A DNA stretch of 64,000 nucleotides from Candidatus Kaistella beijingensis (lineage in GTDB: Bacteria > Bacteroidota > Bacteroidia > Flavobacteriales > Weeksellaceae): contig NZ_CP071953.1 of assembly GCF_020084865.1 (NCBI RefSeq), positions 1,178,001 through 1,242,000 of the forward strand, written 5' to 3'. Shown here piece by piece: positions 8,044 through 18,140 of the stretch (its first letter is position 1; each line of letters opens with the position of its first letter). The translations under genes were made by a program, and so were the position numbers. The notes beneath the pieces are model-generated. The model was not told where the DNA came from and ran no database searches. It worked only from the letters and a program-made list of their open reading frames with translations.

Positions 8044-10248
8044 ATGGTTTACGATTTAGAACAGGAAAACAAAGAAATTCTCGCCCGTTATAAAGACTTG
8101 ATTTCCAATACGTACCGAACGTTAGATGAGGAACAGAACAAACTCATCCGCAAAGCGTTTGATATTGCTTTGGATGCACACAAAGATCAGCGCAGAAAAA
8201 CCGGCGAACCATACATTTACCATCCTATTGAGGTGGCAAAAATCGTCGCGAACGAAATCGGTTTGGGTGCGACTTCTATTGCTTGTGCACTGCTTCACGA
8301 CGTTATTGAAGATTCCGACTATACTTACGAAGACCTCAAAAAAATATTTGGGAAAAAGATTGCCGATATTGTGAACGGACTCACCAAAATTTCGGTGATG
8401 AACCATCAGAATATTTCGATTCAGTCAGAAAATTACCGTAAACTCTTGCTTACCCTTTCGGAAGATTTCCGGGTGATTTTAATTAAGATTGCAGACCGTC
8501 TTCACAATATGCGGACGCTCGAAAGCATGACGCCCGAAAAGCAGAAAAAAATTGCTTCGGAAACGGTTTACATCTATGCTCCTCTTGCCCACCGATTGGG
8601 ACTTTATAATATTAAATCGGAACTTGAAGATTTATCTTTAAAGTTTAATAATCCTGATGTTTATTGGGACATTTCTGAAAAGTTAGAACTTGCTAAAGAA
8701 AACCGTGAAAAATATGTGCAGGAATTCACCAAAGAAGTTTCGGAACAACTTGCTGAAGAAGGCTTGAATTTTTCCATCAAAGGCCGTGCAAAAGCAATTT
8801 CCTCGATTTACAGAAAGATGCTTAAACAGGGCGTGACTTTCGATGAAGTGTTTGACAATTATGCGATTCGAATCATCTATAAATCGGATGCCAAGAACGA
8901 AAAATTTCTTGCCTGGAAAATTTATTCCATCGTAACCGACCTTTATCACAGTAATCCGCAAAGAATGCGGGATTGGATTTCGCAGCCGCGTTCCACCGGT
9001 TATGAAAGTTTGCATCTAACCGTTTTAGGTCCCGACAAAAAGTGGATCGAGGTGCAAATCCGTTCCGAAAGAATGGACGATATCGCTGAAAAAGGTGTCG
9101 CAGCACATTATAAATATAAGGAAGGTTTCAGGCAAAACACCGACGAGAAAAATTTTGAGCGTTGGGTTACAGAAATCCGCGAGGTTTTAGAAAACCAGCA
9201 AGAGCTTTCTACCACGGAACTTTTAGATAATATTAAACTGAACCTTTATTCCAAAGAAGTTTTTGTTTTTACGCCAAAAGGTGAAATTAAAATTCTTCCG
9301 ATTGGTTCTACCGCGCTTGATTTTGCTTTTGCAGTTCATTCCGATTTAGGCACAAAATGTCTGGGCGCAAAAGTGAACGGGAAACTCGTTCCGATTTCTT
9401 ATGTACTCCAAAACGGTGATCAAGTTGATATCCTTTCCTCCCAAAATCAAAAACCAAAATTGGATTGGTTGGATATCGTGGTTACTTCCAAAGCCAAATC
9501 TAAAATCAAGGCTTACCTCAATTCCCATAAAAATGAGGCGTCGCAAGAAGGAAAAGAAACCCTGCAGCGAAAATTGCGGCATGCGAAAATAAACTTCAAT
9601 GATGAGGAAATCAACAAGATGCAAAAATTTTTCAACCTGAAGACTTCGCAGGAATTGTTTATGGCTTTTCAGGATGGAACTTTGGATACGGGAGACCTTA
9701 GGAGATACATTGAGAGCAAAAGTGTTTTCAACAATCTTCTCAACAGATTAAGAAAGTCTCCAACAAAAAATCAGTTGTACGAGGAAGCTCCGGAAACCAA
9801 TCTCGACATGATTGTTTTCGGGAAAGATGAGGAAAAAATGAATTATTCCTTTGCGAAATGTTGCAACGTGATTCCAGGTGATAAAATTTTTGGATTTATC
9901 ACGATTTCGGATGGTATTAAAGTACACAACGACAACTGTCCCAATGCCATCAATCTACGTGCACAGTACGATTACCGAGTTCTCCCCGCAAAATGGGTGA
10001 ATGAGGAAAGTTTCAAAAACCGTATCAAAATTGAAATCGAAGGTCTGGACAGAATGGGGATGATCAACGATATTACCGCCGTAATCAGCAACAATATGAG
10101 CATGGACATGAAAAGCATGTCGATTGAATCCAACAACGGCGTTTTTCTAGGGAATATCAACCTTGAAGTGAAAAACAGAAGCCAGCTTGAGGAAACCTTT
10201 AAACAACTAAAAAACATTAATGGAGTTTCGCGGGTGAAAAGACTTTAG
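8044..10248 (+). CDS. Bifunctional RelA/SpoT family (p)ppGpp synthetase/hydrolase
   Basis: Controls the stringent-response alarmone. Domain order is HD hydrolase (about 45-195), synthetase (about 240-360), TGS (about 400-460), helical/zinc-finger region and C-terminal ACT. The hydrolase keeps H60, HD at 85-86 and ED at 89-90. The synthetase keeps GRAKAISSIYRKM, the substrate loop PRSTGYESLHLTV and the EVQIRSERMDDIAE block. Both halves therefore look active, as expected for a single Rel of the phylum. The CC-type region contains the AKCCNVIPGD motif. The 734-residue length is normal. Transcription start was not located with confidence; a TATTTTCG at 8015-8022 is a possible -7 element. Confidence 0.95.
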   Translation: MVYDLEQENKEILARYKDLISNTYRTLDEEQNKLIRKAFDIALDAHKDQRRKTGEPYIYHPIEVAKIVANEIGLGATSIACALLHDVIEDSDYTYEDLKKIFGKKIADIVNGLTKISVMNHQNISIQSENYRKLLLTLSEDFRVILIKIADRLHNMRTLESMTPEKQKKIASETVYIYAPLAHRLGLYNIKSELEDLSLKFNNPDVYWDISEKLELAKENREKYVQEFTKEVSEQLAEEGLNFSIKGRAKAISSIYRKMLKQGVTFDEVFDNYAIRIIYKSDAKNEKFLAWKIYSIVTDLYHSNPQRMRDWISQPRSTGYESLHLTVLGPDKKWIEVQIRSERMDDIAEKGVAAHYKYKEGFRQNTDEKNFERWVTEIREVLENQQELSTTELLDNIKLNLYSKEVFVFTPKGEIKILPIGSTALDFAFAVHSDLGTKCLGAKVNGKLVPISYVLQNGDQVDILSSQNQKPKLDWLDIVVTSKAKSKIKAYLNSHKNEASQEGKETLQRKLRHAKINFNDEEINKMQKFFNLKTSQELFMAFQDGTLDTGDLRRYIESKSVFNNLLNRLRKSPTKNQLYEEAPETNLDMIVFGKDEEKMNYSFAKCCNVIPGDKIFGFITISDGIKVHNDNCPNAINLRAQYDYRVLPAKWVNEESFKNRIKIEIEGLDRMGMINDITAVISNNMSMDMKSMSIESNNGVFLGNINLEVKNRSQLEETFKQLKNINGVSRVKRL

Positions 10249-10291
10249 CGAATTACGGGATACGAGGTTCGAGATTTGTAATTCGTATTTG
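10249..10291. repeat. 7-bp-period array (GRGATWC type)
   Basis: Six consecutive degenerate heptads (for example GGGATAC, GAGGTTC) start directly after the stop codon of the relA/spoT gene and fill half of the gap before nhaA. Confidence 0.65.
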
Positions 10292-10337
10292 TACTCCATT
10301 TTTAATTTTTCATTATTAATTTTTAAAATACAAACAT

Positions 10338-11519
10338 TTGACCATCACCAATTATTTTAAAAAATTTCTCCACAGTTCTCAATCTTCTGGAATAATATTG
10401 ATTCTCTGCGTTGCGATCTCGTTGCTAATTGCCAATTCCTCTTTGGGCGAATCTTTCCAGAATTTGCTCGATAAAAATATTGGCACCGAACTTTTTCACC
10501 TGAATTATCCATTAAGCATTTGGATTAATGATGGTTTGATGGCGATTTTCTTTTTACTGGTCGGCTTAGAAATTAAACGTGAAATTGTGGAAGGCGAACT
10601 TTCTAATTTCAAAAGTGCGTCGCTTCCCATTATTGCTGCGATTGGTGGAATGATAGTTCCTGCAGCAATTTATTTCCTTTTCAATCACGGAACGGAATAC
10701 GCAAAAGGTTGGGGAATTCCTATGGCGACGGATATTGCATTTTCATTGGCGATTATTTCAATGTTGGGAAGAAAAGTTCCACTCTCCCTGAAAATTTTTT
10801 TGGCGGCACTTGCGATTGTGGATGATTTGGGAGCGATTCTGGTGATTGCGGTTTTTTATACCGACCAAATTCATTGGGATTATTTGGGACTTTCAGCTTT
10901 GATGGTGACCATTCTTGTTGCACTAAATTTCTTCAACTTCAAAAAACACATTTTTTATATTATTCCGGGATTATTTTTGTGGTACTTCATGCATCACTCC
11001 GGAATTCATGCGACCATTGCAGGAGTTTTGTTGGCATTTACTATTCCTACCAACATCTCGACAACAGAAATTTCGCCGCTTGAAAAATTAGAACAGAAAC
11101 TTCATCTTCCCGTAAACTTCTTAATCATGCCGATTTTTGCTCTGGCAAACACCAACATTACATTCCAGTCGGGAATGGTGGACGGGCTTTTCACCAATTT
11201 CGGGTACGGAATTATTTTAGGATTGTTTTTAGGAAAACTTCTTGGAATTACGTTTTTTTCATGGATCTTTATCAAACTGAAAATCAGTTCTTTGCCTGAT
11301 CAAAGTTCATGGACGCAGGTTATGGGCGCTGCACTTCTGGCCGGAATTGGATTCACCATGTCGATTTTTATAGCCCTGCTTTCATTCAAAGGTCATCCGG
11401 AAATTCAGGATGAAGCAAAATTTGCTGTTCTTGTAGCATCATTGATTTCAGGTTTTGCAGGGTACTCTTTACTGCGATATGTGGGGAAAAAGAAAATAAC
11501 AAAAACTGCTAAAGCATAA
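10338..11519 (+). CDS. nhaA: Na+/H+ antiporter NhaA
   Basis: Exchanges internal sodium for external protons across the inner membrane. The 393-residue protein is rich in hydrophobic helices. The antiport acids are present: D132 in TDIAF and the D162-D163 pair in LAIVDDLGAI, equivalent to D133, D163 and D164 of the E. coli protein. The open frame starts with TTG (10338-10340); no in-frame ATG would give the first helix, so TTG is the likely start. A terminator-like hairpin lies about 155 bases downstream. Confidence 0.93.
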   Translation: MTITNYFKKFLHSSQSSGIILILCVAISLLIANSSLGESFQNLLDKNIGTELFHLNYPLSIWINDGLMAIFFLLVGLEIKREIVEGELSNFKSASLPIIAAIGGMIVPAAIYFLFNHGTEYAKGWGIPMATDIAFSLAIISMLGRKVPLSLKIFLAALAIVDDLGAILVIAVFYTDQIHWDYLGLSALMVTILVALNFFNFKKHIFYIIPGLFLWYFMHHSGIHATIAGVLLAFTIPTNISTTEISPLEKLEQKLHLPVNFLIMPIFALANTNITFQSGMVDGLFTNFGYGIILGLFLGKLLGITFFSWIFIKLKISSLPDQSSWTQVMGAALLAGIGFTMSIFIALLSFKGHPEIQDEAKFAVLVASLISGFAGYSLLRYVGKKKITKTAKA

Positions 11520-11673
11520 ATATTTACTGTTAAGAAAATTTAACACATACAGCCGAAAGATCTCAAAATATTTTGTTGATGATTCCGTTAAATATACAAA
11601 TCCTAAAATAGTTTCATGAATTTTTTGAAATTCTGTTCCTAGTTTATTTTTTTAATAGTTTATTATTTGAAGG
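11520..11673. other. AT-rich start of a 404-base intergenic stretch
   Basis: Nothing recognisable is seen in this part of the gap between nhaA (ends 11519) and the EamA gene (starts 11924). The rest of the gap holds the hairpin at 11674, the repeat arrays at 11711 and 11818, and a further array-like stretch up to about 11910 that ends in TAAATTCG, a possible -7 element. Confidence 0.6.
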
Positions 11674-11706
11674 CCCCGAAAGTTTAAAAAATTTTCGGGG
11701 TTTTTT
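11674..11706 (+). terminator. Rho-independent terminator
   Basis: CCCCGAAA and TTTCGGGG arms around an A/T-rich loop, followed by TTTTTT. Probably ends the nhaA transcript. Confidence 0.8.
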
Positions 11707-11710
11707 GTAG

Positions 11711-11757
11711 GAGATGCGAAATGCGGGATACGCGTTGCGAGATTCGGGATTCGGGAT
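11711..11757. repeat. 7-bp-period array, seven units
   Basis: The clearest array in the window: seven in-register heptads of consensus GRGATNC, for example GAGATGC and GGGATTC. Shorter runs of the same type occur at 10249 and 28361, and in inverted orientation near 11870. Confidence 0.75.
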
Positions 11758-11817
11758 AAAGAAAAAGTAAAGAATTTCTTCTAAGCTAATTAAAGTCATC
11801 TCAAATATGAGCAGTTT

Positions 11818-11862
11818 CCTCAAACCCTCAAACAATCAAACCCTCAAACCCTCAAACAAAAA
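11818..11862. repeat. 8-bp-period array (TCAAACCC)
   Basis: Five units of TCAAACCC or TCAAACAA in register. A shorter relative (TCAAACGC, TCAAACTC) is at 28436 over the truA stop codon. Confidence 0.75.
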
Positions 11863-11923
11863 AACTCGCCTCCCGCATCTCGAAGCAATTTCGTAAATTC
11901 GCAAACTTAAAGCAACATCTATC

Positions 11924-12817
11924 ATGGTCAACAAATCCGAACTTTTTCGATTACATTTCATTGTTTTTTTGTGGGGATTTACAGCTATTTTAGGAAAATT
12001 AATTCAGGCGAATGCTCAGGTTTTAGTTTTTTACAGGATGTCTTTTGCGGCTCTGTTTCTGTATATTTTCATCCGATTTTTTAAAAAGGAAAGTTTAAAA
12101 ATTTCCAAAAAACTTTTGATTCAACTTGCGGCGATTGGTGGGTTTATGGCTTTTCACTGGTTGTGTTTTTTCTATTCCATCAAAGTTTCCAATGTTTCTA
12201 TTGCGTTGAGTTGTCTGTCGTTATCAACACTTTTTGCCTCGATCTTAGAACCGATTATTTTTAAAAGGAAGATCGATATTTCGGAAGTGGTGATGGGAAT
12301 CGTGATTGTGATTTGTATGGGGCTGATTTTCAAAACAGAGTTTCATTACAAGGAAGGAATTTTCTACGGAATCCTCACTGCACTGTTCGGAACGATTTTC
12401 TCGGTTTTTAACGGGAAAATCTTTGGCAAGACAAGTTCGGGAAATATTATTTTCTATGAGATTTTTTCAGGATTTCTTATTTTAAGCGTCTTTTATTTGA
12501 TAACGGGACAAATTTTCCAGGTGAATGAAATAAGTTACCGTGATTTGGCGTTAATCATATTACTGGCAAGTGTTTTCACGGCATTTCCAATGTTGGAGTC
12601 GGTGAATTTGATGAAGTATATTTCACCTTTCACCTTAATTTTAACCGTGAATTTGGAGCCTATTTACGGAATTATCCTTGCTTTTTTTATCTTTGGGGAA
12701 TCCGAACAAATGAGCCCAATTTTTTATATCGCTTCATTAATAATGATTTTAGCAATTATTGCAAACGGCGTGATTAAGGCAAGAAAAAATGCAGCCACCA
12801 AAAAAGTAGAATTTTGA
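11924..12817 (+). CDS. EamA (DMT) family transporter
   Basis: A 10-helix drug/metabolite transporter. The 297 residues hold two EamA repeats, each with about five hydrophobic helices (roughly 8-135 and 150-285). Signature-like segments are FLWGFTAILGKL at the start, SIALSCLSLSTLFASILEPI in the first repeat and LTVNLEPIYGIILAFFIFGE in the second. Substrate is unknown. The stop codon overlaps the next start (TGATG), so it is translationally linked to the PorV-like gene, although no functional link is obvious. Confidence 0.88.
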   Translation: MVNKSELFRLHFIVFLWGFTAILGKLIQANAQVLVFYRMSFAALFLYIFIRFFKKESLKISKKLLIQLAAIGGFMAFHWLCFFYSIKVSNVSIALSCLSLSTLFASILEPIIFKRKIDISEVVMGIVIVICMGLIFKTEFHYKEGIFYGILTALFGTIFSVFNGKIFGKTSSGNIIFYEIFSGFLILSVFYLITGQIFQVNEISYRDLALIILLASVFTAFPMLESVNLMKYISPFTLILTVNLEPIYGIILAFFIFGESEQMSPIFYIASLIMILAIIANGVIKARKNAATKKVEF

Positions 12818-13899
12818 TGAAAAAAATATTTTTTACAGCTTTCATTCTTTCAGGGATTTTTTCTGAAGCACAAATCATACGAAAATATTCCAACGAATTT
12901 CTAAACATTGGAGCTGGAGCAAGAGGTTTAGCGATGGGAGGCGCGGTAATTTCCAACCAAGAAGATGTCTATTCCCCAATGTGGAATCCCGCGGGATTGA
13001 TCGGAATCGACCGTGATTGGCAGGGCGCTGCAATGCACGCAGAATATTTTGAATCCATTGCCAAATATGATTATCTCGCCTATGCAAAACCACTCGACAA
13101 CAAGGGCGGTGTTTTTGCGATTTCGGTGGTTCGGTTAGGCGTTGACAATATTTTGAACACCACCCAAATGATTGATGCGGAAGGAAATATTGATTACGAT
13201 AAAATTACAAGTTTTTCGCAGTCGGATTATGCAGGATTGGTTTCTTATGCGTTTCGTCCGGGTGGAAATCACCGACTTTCCGTAGGTGTAAATGCTAAAT
13301 TGGTTTACCGAAATGTAGGGAAATTTGCGAACGGTTTCGGATTTGGGTTTGATTTGGGAATGCTCTATAATTCCGATACAGGTTGGAAATATGGCGCAAT
13401 GTTGCGAGACGCCACAACAACCGTGAATTTTTGGACAGTGAATCAAAAAGAACTTTCAGCCGTTGTAAATGGTGAAGAATTCAACCCTGCGCCGAAAGAC
13501 AGGATGGAACTCACGATGCCAAAACTGAATTTAGGAATGAGCCGAAATTTTGAGATCAACCGCGACTTGGAACTTCTTCCAGAAGCGGGATTAAATATTG
13601 ATTTTGCGAAAACTGCAGCTTTGATTTCTACCGATTTTGCGAGCATTACGCCTTATGCAGGAGCTGAGTTGAAATTTCAGGATATGATCTTTGTGCGCGT
13701 TGGATTGAACCGATTTCAAACGGTGACCGATATTGAAAATTTGAAGCGTAAACTTTCCTTTCAGCCAAGTGCAGGAATCGGCATTAAATATCAAGGCTTA
13801 ACATTAGATTACGCAATCACCAATTCCGGAGTGGGTGGCTCCAACTTTTACTCCAATTTTTTCTCCCTGAAATTGGATATGGGGGATTTCAGAAATTAA
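12817..13899 (+). CDS. PorV/PorQ-like outer-membrane protein
   Basis: An outer-membrane beta-barrel of the family that includes the type IX secretion shuttle proteins PorV and PorQ. The ATG at 12817 overlaps the preceding stop by one base. It has a signal peptide ending SEAQ, then the family hallmark FLNIGAGARGLAMGGAVIS and MWNPAGL. The rest alternates amphipathic strands and ends in a hydrophobic strand (FYSNFFSLKLDMGDF), as FadL-like barrels do. The 360-residue length fits the PorV/PorQ class. Which member it is functionally cannot be decided; the window holds no core por genes. Confidence 0.8.
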   Translation: MKKIFFTAFILSGIFSEAQIIRKYSNEFLNIGAGARGLAMGGAVISNQEDVYSPMWNPAGLIGIDRDWQGAAMHAEYFESIAKYDYLAYAKPLDNKGGVFAISVVRLGVDNILNTTQMIDAEGNIDYDKITSFSQSDYAGLVSYAFRPGGNHRLSVGVNAKLVYRNVGKFANGFGFGFDLGMLYNSDTGWKYGAMLRDATTTVNFWTVNQKELSAVVNGEEFNPAPKDRMELTMPKLNLGMSRNFEINRDLELLPEAGLNIDFAKTAALISTDFASITPYAGAELKFQDMIFVRVGLNRFQTVTDIENLKRKLSFQPSAGIGIKYQGLTLDYAITNSGVGGSNFYSNFFSLKLDMGDFRN

Positions 13900-13909
13900 A
13901 TAAAAAATT

Positions 13910-14698
13910 ATGAAAAAGTTTTTACAGATTTTTGGATTGCTTTTTTCGTTAATCCTTTTTGCCCAAAATATTTCCGACTACAAACATATTTACATACCAC
14001 AAGAATTTGCAGATTCCAAAATCAATCAATATGGATTAGGCGGTTTACTGGCTTCCAAACTGAAAACCAAAAAATTCGTCATCAATGAAAGTTCTGAGGT
14101 AAATCCCTGTGAAATTTTACATGCGGAAATTTCTGACATTAGCAATATGTTCACCAACAAGGTGAAAGTTGACTTTAAGAACTGTAAAAACATCACAGTG
14201 GCTTCATTTGTCGGAAAATCGCTCATCAAAGAATTTGAGCCTGGAATGATTGATGCCCTGGAAAAAGCAGCGAAAGGTATTGCTGCTTCCAATCCTGTGG
14301 AAAAGAAGTTGGAAGAAAATCTAAAACCCACAGAATCAGTAGCTGTAAAAGAAACTCCAAAATCTGTTGAAAGCGATGAAAAGATTTTGATCACAGAAAA
14401 GTCGGCGCCAAAAACGGAATTGAAAACCAATACAACCATTCAAAATAAAGCCGAAATCTACACCAACGGACTTTTGAATCTAACTAAAATTAATATTTCA
14501 GCCAACCAGTTTATTCTTGCAAATCCAAACAATTCTGTTCCATATGCGGTTTTTAACGCTTCTGCTAAGAAAGATGTTTTCCGGGTGCAGCTTGAGAACG
14601 GAACTCCAACTTTAGGTTATTGGGAAGATGGCAAAATTGTGGTGGAAATCCCGAATTCTGATGGAAGTTTCAAAAGAGAGGTTTTTTCAAAAAAATAA
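13910..14698 (+). CDS. Exported protein of unknown function, linker-rich
   Basis: Signal peptide (MKKFLQIFGLLFSLILFAQ), a folded N-terminal part with the phrase HIYIPQEFADSKINQYGLGG, then a long Lys/Glu/Thr/Ser linker (about 130-180) and a C-terminal beta-rich segment beginning YTNGLLNLTKINIS. The first domain looks like conserved Bacteroidota proteins of unknown role. It follows the PorV-like gene by 10 bases and probably shares its transcript. Its stop abuts that of the convergent uvrC gene with no gap, so any terminator must lie inside coding DNA. Confidence 0.75.
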   Translation: MKKFLQIFGLLFSLILFAQNISDYKHIYIPQEFADSKINQYGLGGLLASKLKTKKFVINESSEVNPCEILHAEISDISNMFTNKVKVDFKNCKNITVASFVGKSLIKEFEPGMIDALEKAAKGIAASNPVEKKLEENLKPTESVAVKETPKSVESDEKILITEKSAPKTELKTNTTIQNKAEIYTNGLLNLTKINISANQFILANPNNSVPYAVFNASAKKDVFRVQLENGTPTLGYWEDGKIVVEIPNSDGSFKREVFSKK

Positions 14699-16495
14699 TT
14701 ATTCCGTTCCATTAAAATACTCCCAAACTACTTTCCCTTTTGATTTTCCCAAGATTTCTTCCAAGGTTTCCAATGAGGATTCTTTGATTCTTTTCACCGA
14801 TTTCAATTTGGAAAGCAAAAGTTCCACCGATTTTTCTCCCACTCCGGGAATTTCTTCGAGTTCGGATTTGATGGTTGAATTCTTTCTTCTCGTTCGGTGA
14901 TGTTTTACACCGAAACGGTGAGATTCGTCACGAACTCTTTGCAGAATCTTCAACGTCTCAGATTTCTTATCAAGGTAAAGCGGAATGGAGTCTTCAGGAA
15001 AATAAATTTCCTCCAAACGTTTTGCGATACCGATGATGGTTATTTTTCCGTATAAACCGAGAAGTTTCAAACTTTTCACAGCGGAAGAAAGTTGACCTTT
15101 TCCACCATCAATTAAAATTAATTGTGGAAGCGGTTCGTTTTCATCCAAAAGTCTTTTGTAGCGGCGATAAATCACTTCTTCCATTGTCGCAAAATCGTTC
15201 GCTCCAACTACGGTTTTTGGGTGAAAAATTCGGTAATCATTTTTGCTTGGTTTTCCATCTTTGAAAACCACGCATGCAGAAACAGGATTTGTTCCTTGGA
15301 TATTGGAGTTGTCGAAACCTTCGATATGTCTCGGTTCAGTCGGCATTCGCAGCAATTTCTGCATTTCTGCCATTATTCTGTTCGTGTGTCTTTCGGGATC
15401 AACAATCTGAACTTGCTTTAACTTTTCGATTCGATATTCTTTCGCATTTTTTTCGGAAAGTTCCACGATACGTTTTTTGTCGCCGACTTTTGGAACAATT
15501 AATTTCACATTCGGAATTTCAAATGAAAGATGAAAAGGAATTAAAATTTCTTTAGAATCTGAAAGAAATTTTTGTCGAATTTCGATAATGGCTTCTTCCA
15601 AAATATCTTCATCACTTTCCTCCAAAACTTTTTTGATTTCCGTAGTATAACTTTGGATGATATTTCCGTTTTGAATTTTGAAATAATTCACATAAGCCGC
15701 TGTTTCGTCGCTTGTCATTCCAAAAACATCCACTTCATCAATATTAGGATTTACCACCGTGTGTTTGTGTTGATAATCTTCGAGCAAATCCATTCTTTCC
15801 TTAACAGCCTGCGCATTTTCAAACTCTAAATTTTCTGCAAATCTCATCATCTGCTTCACCAAATATTCTTTAGCTTTCCGAAAATCGCCTTTAATTATTC
15901 CACGAATTGCCTCAACTTTTCGGTCGTAATCTTCCTTGCTTTCCAACATTTCGCAAGGACCTTCACAATTTTTGATGTGGTATTCCAAACAGACTTTATA
16001 TTTACCTTCCGCAATTTTTGATGGAGCCAAATTCAAATTACAAGTTCTGATTTTGTAAATATGTTTAATCGTATCAAGCAAAACCTTTGCAGGACGAACT
16101 TTCGCATAAGGACCATAATATTCGGAACCGTCTTTAATTAAAGTCCGCGTCATGAAAATCCTCGGAAAATCTTCATTCTTAATACAAATCCATGGGAACG
16201 ATTTGTCGTCCTTCATCATCACGTTATAAAACGGTTGATGTTCCTTAATCAGATTATTTTCGAGTAAAAGTGCATCGTATTCGCTGTTTACCACGGTTGT
16301 CTCCAAGCGGTAAATTTTTCCGACCATGATTTTGGTTCGGTAACCGGAAAGATTTTTATTGAAATAGGAAAGGACCCTCTTCTTCAAATTTTTGGCTTTT
16401 CCCACGTAAAGAAGTTGACCGTTTTTGTCGTAATAACGATAAACACCGGGATCAGAAGGCAAAGTTTTGAGTTGAAGTTCGAGGTGGGAATTCAT
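14699..16495 (-). CDS. uvrC: Excinuclease ABC subunit C
   Basis: Makes both incisions in nucleotide excision repair. The ATG at 16495 is preferred over an upstream in-frame start because it gives the usual N-terminus (MNSHLELQLKTLP). Domains in order: GIY-YIG nuclease (PGVYRYYDKNGQLLYVGKAKN, about 16-37), a Cys cluster (CNLNLA, CLEYHIKNCEGPC), UVR helix (ENAQAVKERMDLLEDY), RNase H-like nuclease (IEGFDNSNIQGT) and tandem HhH (LEEIPGVGEKSVELLLSKL). The length of 598 is normal. Confidence 0.96.
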   Translation of the reverse strand: MNSHLELQLKTLPSDPGVYRYYDKNGQLLYVGKAKNLKKRVLSYFNKNLSGYRTKIMVGKIYRLETTVVNSEYDALLLENNLIKEHQPFYNVMMKDDKSFPWICIKNEDFPRIFMTRTLIKDGSEYYGPYAKVRPAKVLLDTIKHIYKIRTCNLNLAPSKIAEGKYKVCLEYHIKNCEGPCEMLESKEDYDRKVEAIRGIIKGDFRKAKEYLVKQMMRFAENLEFENAQAVKERMDLLEDYQHKHTVVNPNIDEVDVFGMTSDETAAYVNYFKIQNGNIIQSYTTEIKKVLEESDEDILEEAIIEIRQKFLSDSKEILIPFHLSFEIPNVKLIVPKVGDKKRIVELSEKNAKEYRIEKLKQVQIVDPERHTNRIMAEMQKLLRMPTEPRHIEGFDNSNIQGTNPVSACVVFKDGKPSKNDYRIFHPKTVVGANDFATMEEVIYRRYKRLLDENEPLPQLILIDGGKGQLSSAVKSLKLLGLYGKITIIGIAKRLEEIYFPEDSIPLYLDKKSETLKILQRVRDESHRFGVKHHRTRRKNSTIKSELEEIPGVGEKSVELLLSKLKSVKRIKESSLETLEEILGKSKGKVVWEYFNGTE

Positions 16496-16626
16496 GTTAC
16501 AAAAATAGGGAAATGATTTTTGAATATACATTTGCCATTTTCTATTTTTTATGATAGTGAAATTTACTCCATATATTCAATTTTAGTAATCTTCAAAATT
16601 TCCTTACTTTTAAGACCAAATAATTC

Positions 16627-18117
16627 ATGATGATTTACGGCGTAGACACTTTCACCATTTCCGATGTGATGGCGATTTTAGATAATCCCAAAAAAGCAAA
16701 ACTCAACAAAGAAGCCAAAGATAAAATCCTAAAATCCCAAAAAAATGTACAGAAAATTGTGGAATCAGACCGCACTGTTTATGGGATTAACACAGGATTT
16801 GGGCCGCTTTGCGACGTGAAAATTTCTGAAGAGGAAACTGCGAAACTTCAACATAATTTAATTATATCCCATGCAGTAGGAGTTGGAAAACCCATTTCCA
16901 AAAATTTATCTAGAGTGATGATGATTTCTAAAATTCACGCCCTTTCCAAAGGATTTTCGGGGGTGTCTTTGAAAGTGATTGAAAGACTCATCGAAATGTT
17001 GCAAAAAGACATCATTCCTGTAGTTCCCGAACAAGGATCGGTAGGCGCTTCAGGAGATTTGGCGCCGCTTGCGCATTTGGTCCTACCGCTTCTCGGTTTG
17101 GGAAAAGTTTGGGAAAATAATGAACCTGTTGAAACTTCAAAAATTTTAGAAAAACACGGGTTGAAACCATTAGTCCTCGGTCCAAAAGAAGGTTTGGGTT
17201 TAATTAACGGTACGCAATTTATTTTAGCTCACGCCATTTTAGGCATCGATAAGTTTGAATACTTGTTAGATTTGGCAGATTTGACAGCGGCAATGAGTTT
17301 AGAAGCCTATCGCGGTTCAGCAAGTCCATTTAAAAAGGAACTTCATGAAATCCGTCCGTTTGCAGGAAGCAAAAAAGTAGCGGCAAGAATGTTGAAATTT
17401 TTGAAAGGTTCAGAAAATCTTCACGCTCATGAATTCTGCGACCGTGTTCAAGATCCTTATTCGATGCGTTGTGTTCCACAAGTTCATGGTGCAAGTAGAA
17501 ATGCTTTTGAACATTTAAAGAATTTAGCTGAAACTGAGCTGAATTCCGTAACCGATAATCCAGTCGTTTTAAGTGCCGAAGAATCTATTTCAGGAGGAAA
17601 TTTCCACGGACAATTATTAGCCTTACCTTTAGATTACGCAACTTTAGCCGCGGCGGAAATCGGTAATATTTCTGACCGTAGAAGTTACCTTTTATTAGAA
17701 GGACAATTTGGGTTGCCAAAACTTTTGGTGGAAAGCTCGGGTTTGAATTCAGGTTTTATGATTCCGCAATATACTTCAGCTGCACTGGTTACTGAAAATA
17801 AAACACTATGCTTTCCTGCATCTTCAGATTCCATCCCTACAAGTTTGGGACAGGAAGACCATGTTTCGATGGGAAGTATTTCGGGTAGAAAATTCAATCA
17901 GGTTTTAGAAAATCTTGAAAATATTTTAGCGATTGAACTGATGTTCGGTGCACAAGGTTTAGAATTCCGAAGACCTGCAAAATGCTCAAAATTTGTAGAA
18001 AACACCTATGATTTAATTCGATCTAAAGTCGCAAAACTAGAAGACGACCGTTTGATTGGGGACGACATTTTAGCAATTGCAGACCTCATAAATAGCAGGA
18101 AATTTATAACTAATTAA
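16627..18117 (+). CDS. hutH: Histidine ammonia-lyase
   Basis: Deaminates histidine to urocanate, the first step of histidine degradation. The MIO prosthetic-group triad Ala-Ser-Gly is at residues 141-143 in SVGASGDLAPLAH. The catalytic Tyr region (VYGINTGFGPL) and the SSDSIPTSLGQEDHVSMG block are intact. The length of 496 is normal. No hutU, hutI or hutG lies next to it, so the rest of the pathway must be elsewhere. The start has two consecutive ATG codons. Tyrosine ammonia-lyase is an alternative, but the QEDHVSMG region favours histidine. Confidence 0.92.
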   Translation: MMIYGVDTFTISDVMAILDNPKKAKLNKEAKDKILKSQKNVQKIVESDRTVYGINTGFGPLCDVKISEEETAKLQHNLIISHAVGVGKPISKNLSRVMMISKIHALSKGFSGVSLKVIERLIEMLQKDIIPVVPEQGSVGASGDLAPLAHLVLPLLGLGKVWENNEPVETSKILEKHGLKPLVLGPKEGLGLINGTQFILAHAILGIDKFEYLLDLADLTAAMSLEAYRGSASPFKKELHEIRPFAGSKKVAARMLKFLKGSENLHAHEFCDRVQDPYSMRCVPQVHGASRNAFEHLKNLAETELNSVTDNPVVLSAEESISGGNFHGQLLALPLDYATLAAAEIGNISDRRSYLLLEGQFGLPKLLVESSGLNSGFMIPQYTSAALVTENKTLCFPASSDSIPTSLGQEDHVSMGSISGRKFNQVLENLENILAIELMFGAQGLEFRRPAKCSKFVENTYDLIRSKVAKLEDDRLIGDDILAIADLINSRKFITN

Positions 18118-18140
18118 TCTTTTAAAATACATTTTTTGTA

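Noticed and set aside
11818-11862. CRISPR-like short repeat
   Set aside because: The unit is 8 bases with no spacers and no cas genes nearby; it is a simple short-period array.
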